Assembly: GCF_050175855.1 (NCBI RefSeq)
Contig: NZ_JBFXIO010000054.1
Location: 1-16,260, forward strand
DNA from: Piscinibacter sp050175855
Lineage (GTDB): Bacteria > Pseudomonadota > Gammaproteobacteria > Burkholderiales > Burkholderiaceae_C
Reading direction: 5' to 3'
Length of the DNA stretch: 16,260 nt
In this document: positions 16,247 to 16,260 of the stretch, one piece after another
Layout of the letters: the number at the start of each line of letters is the position of its first letter
How positions within the stretch are numbered: the first letter of the stretch is position 1
The notes under the pieces: generated by a model
Databases searched by the model: none
Told to the model about the DNA's origin: nothing
Seen by the model: the letters and a program-made list of their open reading frames with translations, nothing else
Translations under genes and position numbers: made by a program

Positions 16247-16260
16247 GGCGACCTCCAGAG

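Overview
The window is a GC-rich (roughly 60%) bacterial segment dominated by one long minus-strand operon that I read as a type 3 BREX phage-defence locus carrying extra genes. Base composition and protein style suggest a proteobacterium, perhaps a beta- or gammaproteobacterium such as Burkholderiales, Pseudomonas or Xanthomonas relatives. No rRNA, tRNA or other taxonomic marker is present, so this is a guess.

Reading the minus strand from right to left, the operon opens with a WYL-domain regulator (BrxR-like, 14458-15348). It continues with a small P-loop ATPase (BrxF-like, 13891-14364) and a 1241-residue P-loop ATPase of the DUF6079/BrxC type (10150-13875). Three genes follow that are not part of the textbook type 3 set: a 481-residue, mostly helical protein (8702-10147), an Hsp70/actin-fold ATPase (7010-8680), and an AlbA_2/Schlafen plus HATPase protein (5132-6979). 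The operon then resumes with a zinc-ribbon DNA methyltransferase (PglXI-like, 2373-5135) and an SNF2-type helicase (BrxHII-like, from 2373 off the left edge). The canonical type 3 order is brxF-brxC-pglXI-brxHII-pglZ-brxA, so pglZ and brxA are predicted just beyond position 1.

Gene junctions are tight. There is an ATGA overlap at pglXI, a TGATG overlap at the helicase, and gaps of 15-30 bases elsewhere. The only larger gap inside the operon is 93 bases between the regulator and brxF. The block is therefore probably one transcriptional unit starting upstream of the regulator. The 157-base divergent region (15349-15505) holds plausible -10 elements in both directions and a pair of near-identical decamers that could be the regulator's operator.

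Right of the operon lie a plus-strand 168-residue protein (15506-16012), which resembles proteins annotated as CRR6-domain, and an unrecognised minus-strand 71-residue protein (16031-16246). Both look like ordinary flank genes.

The most interesting feature is the three-gene block between brxC and pglXI. It pairs an Hsp70-like ATPase that lacks a substrate-binding domain with a helical protein whose tail faintly recalls GrpE, and adds a Schlafen/HATPase protein translationally coupled to the methyltransferase.
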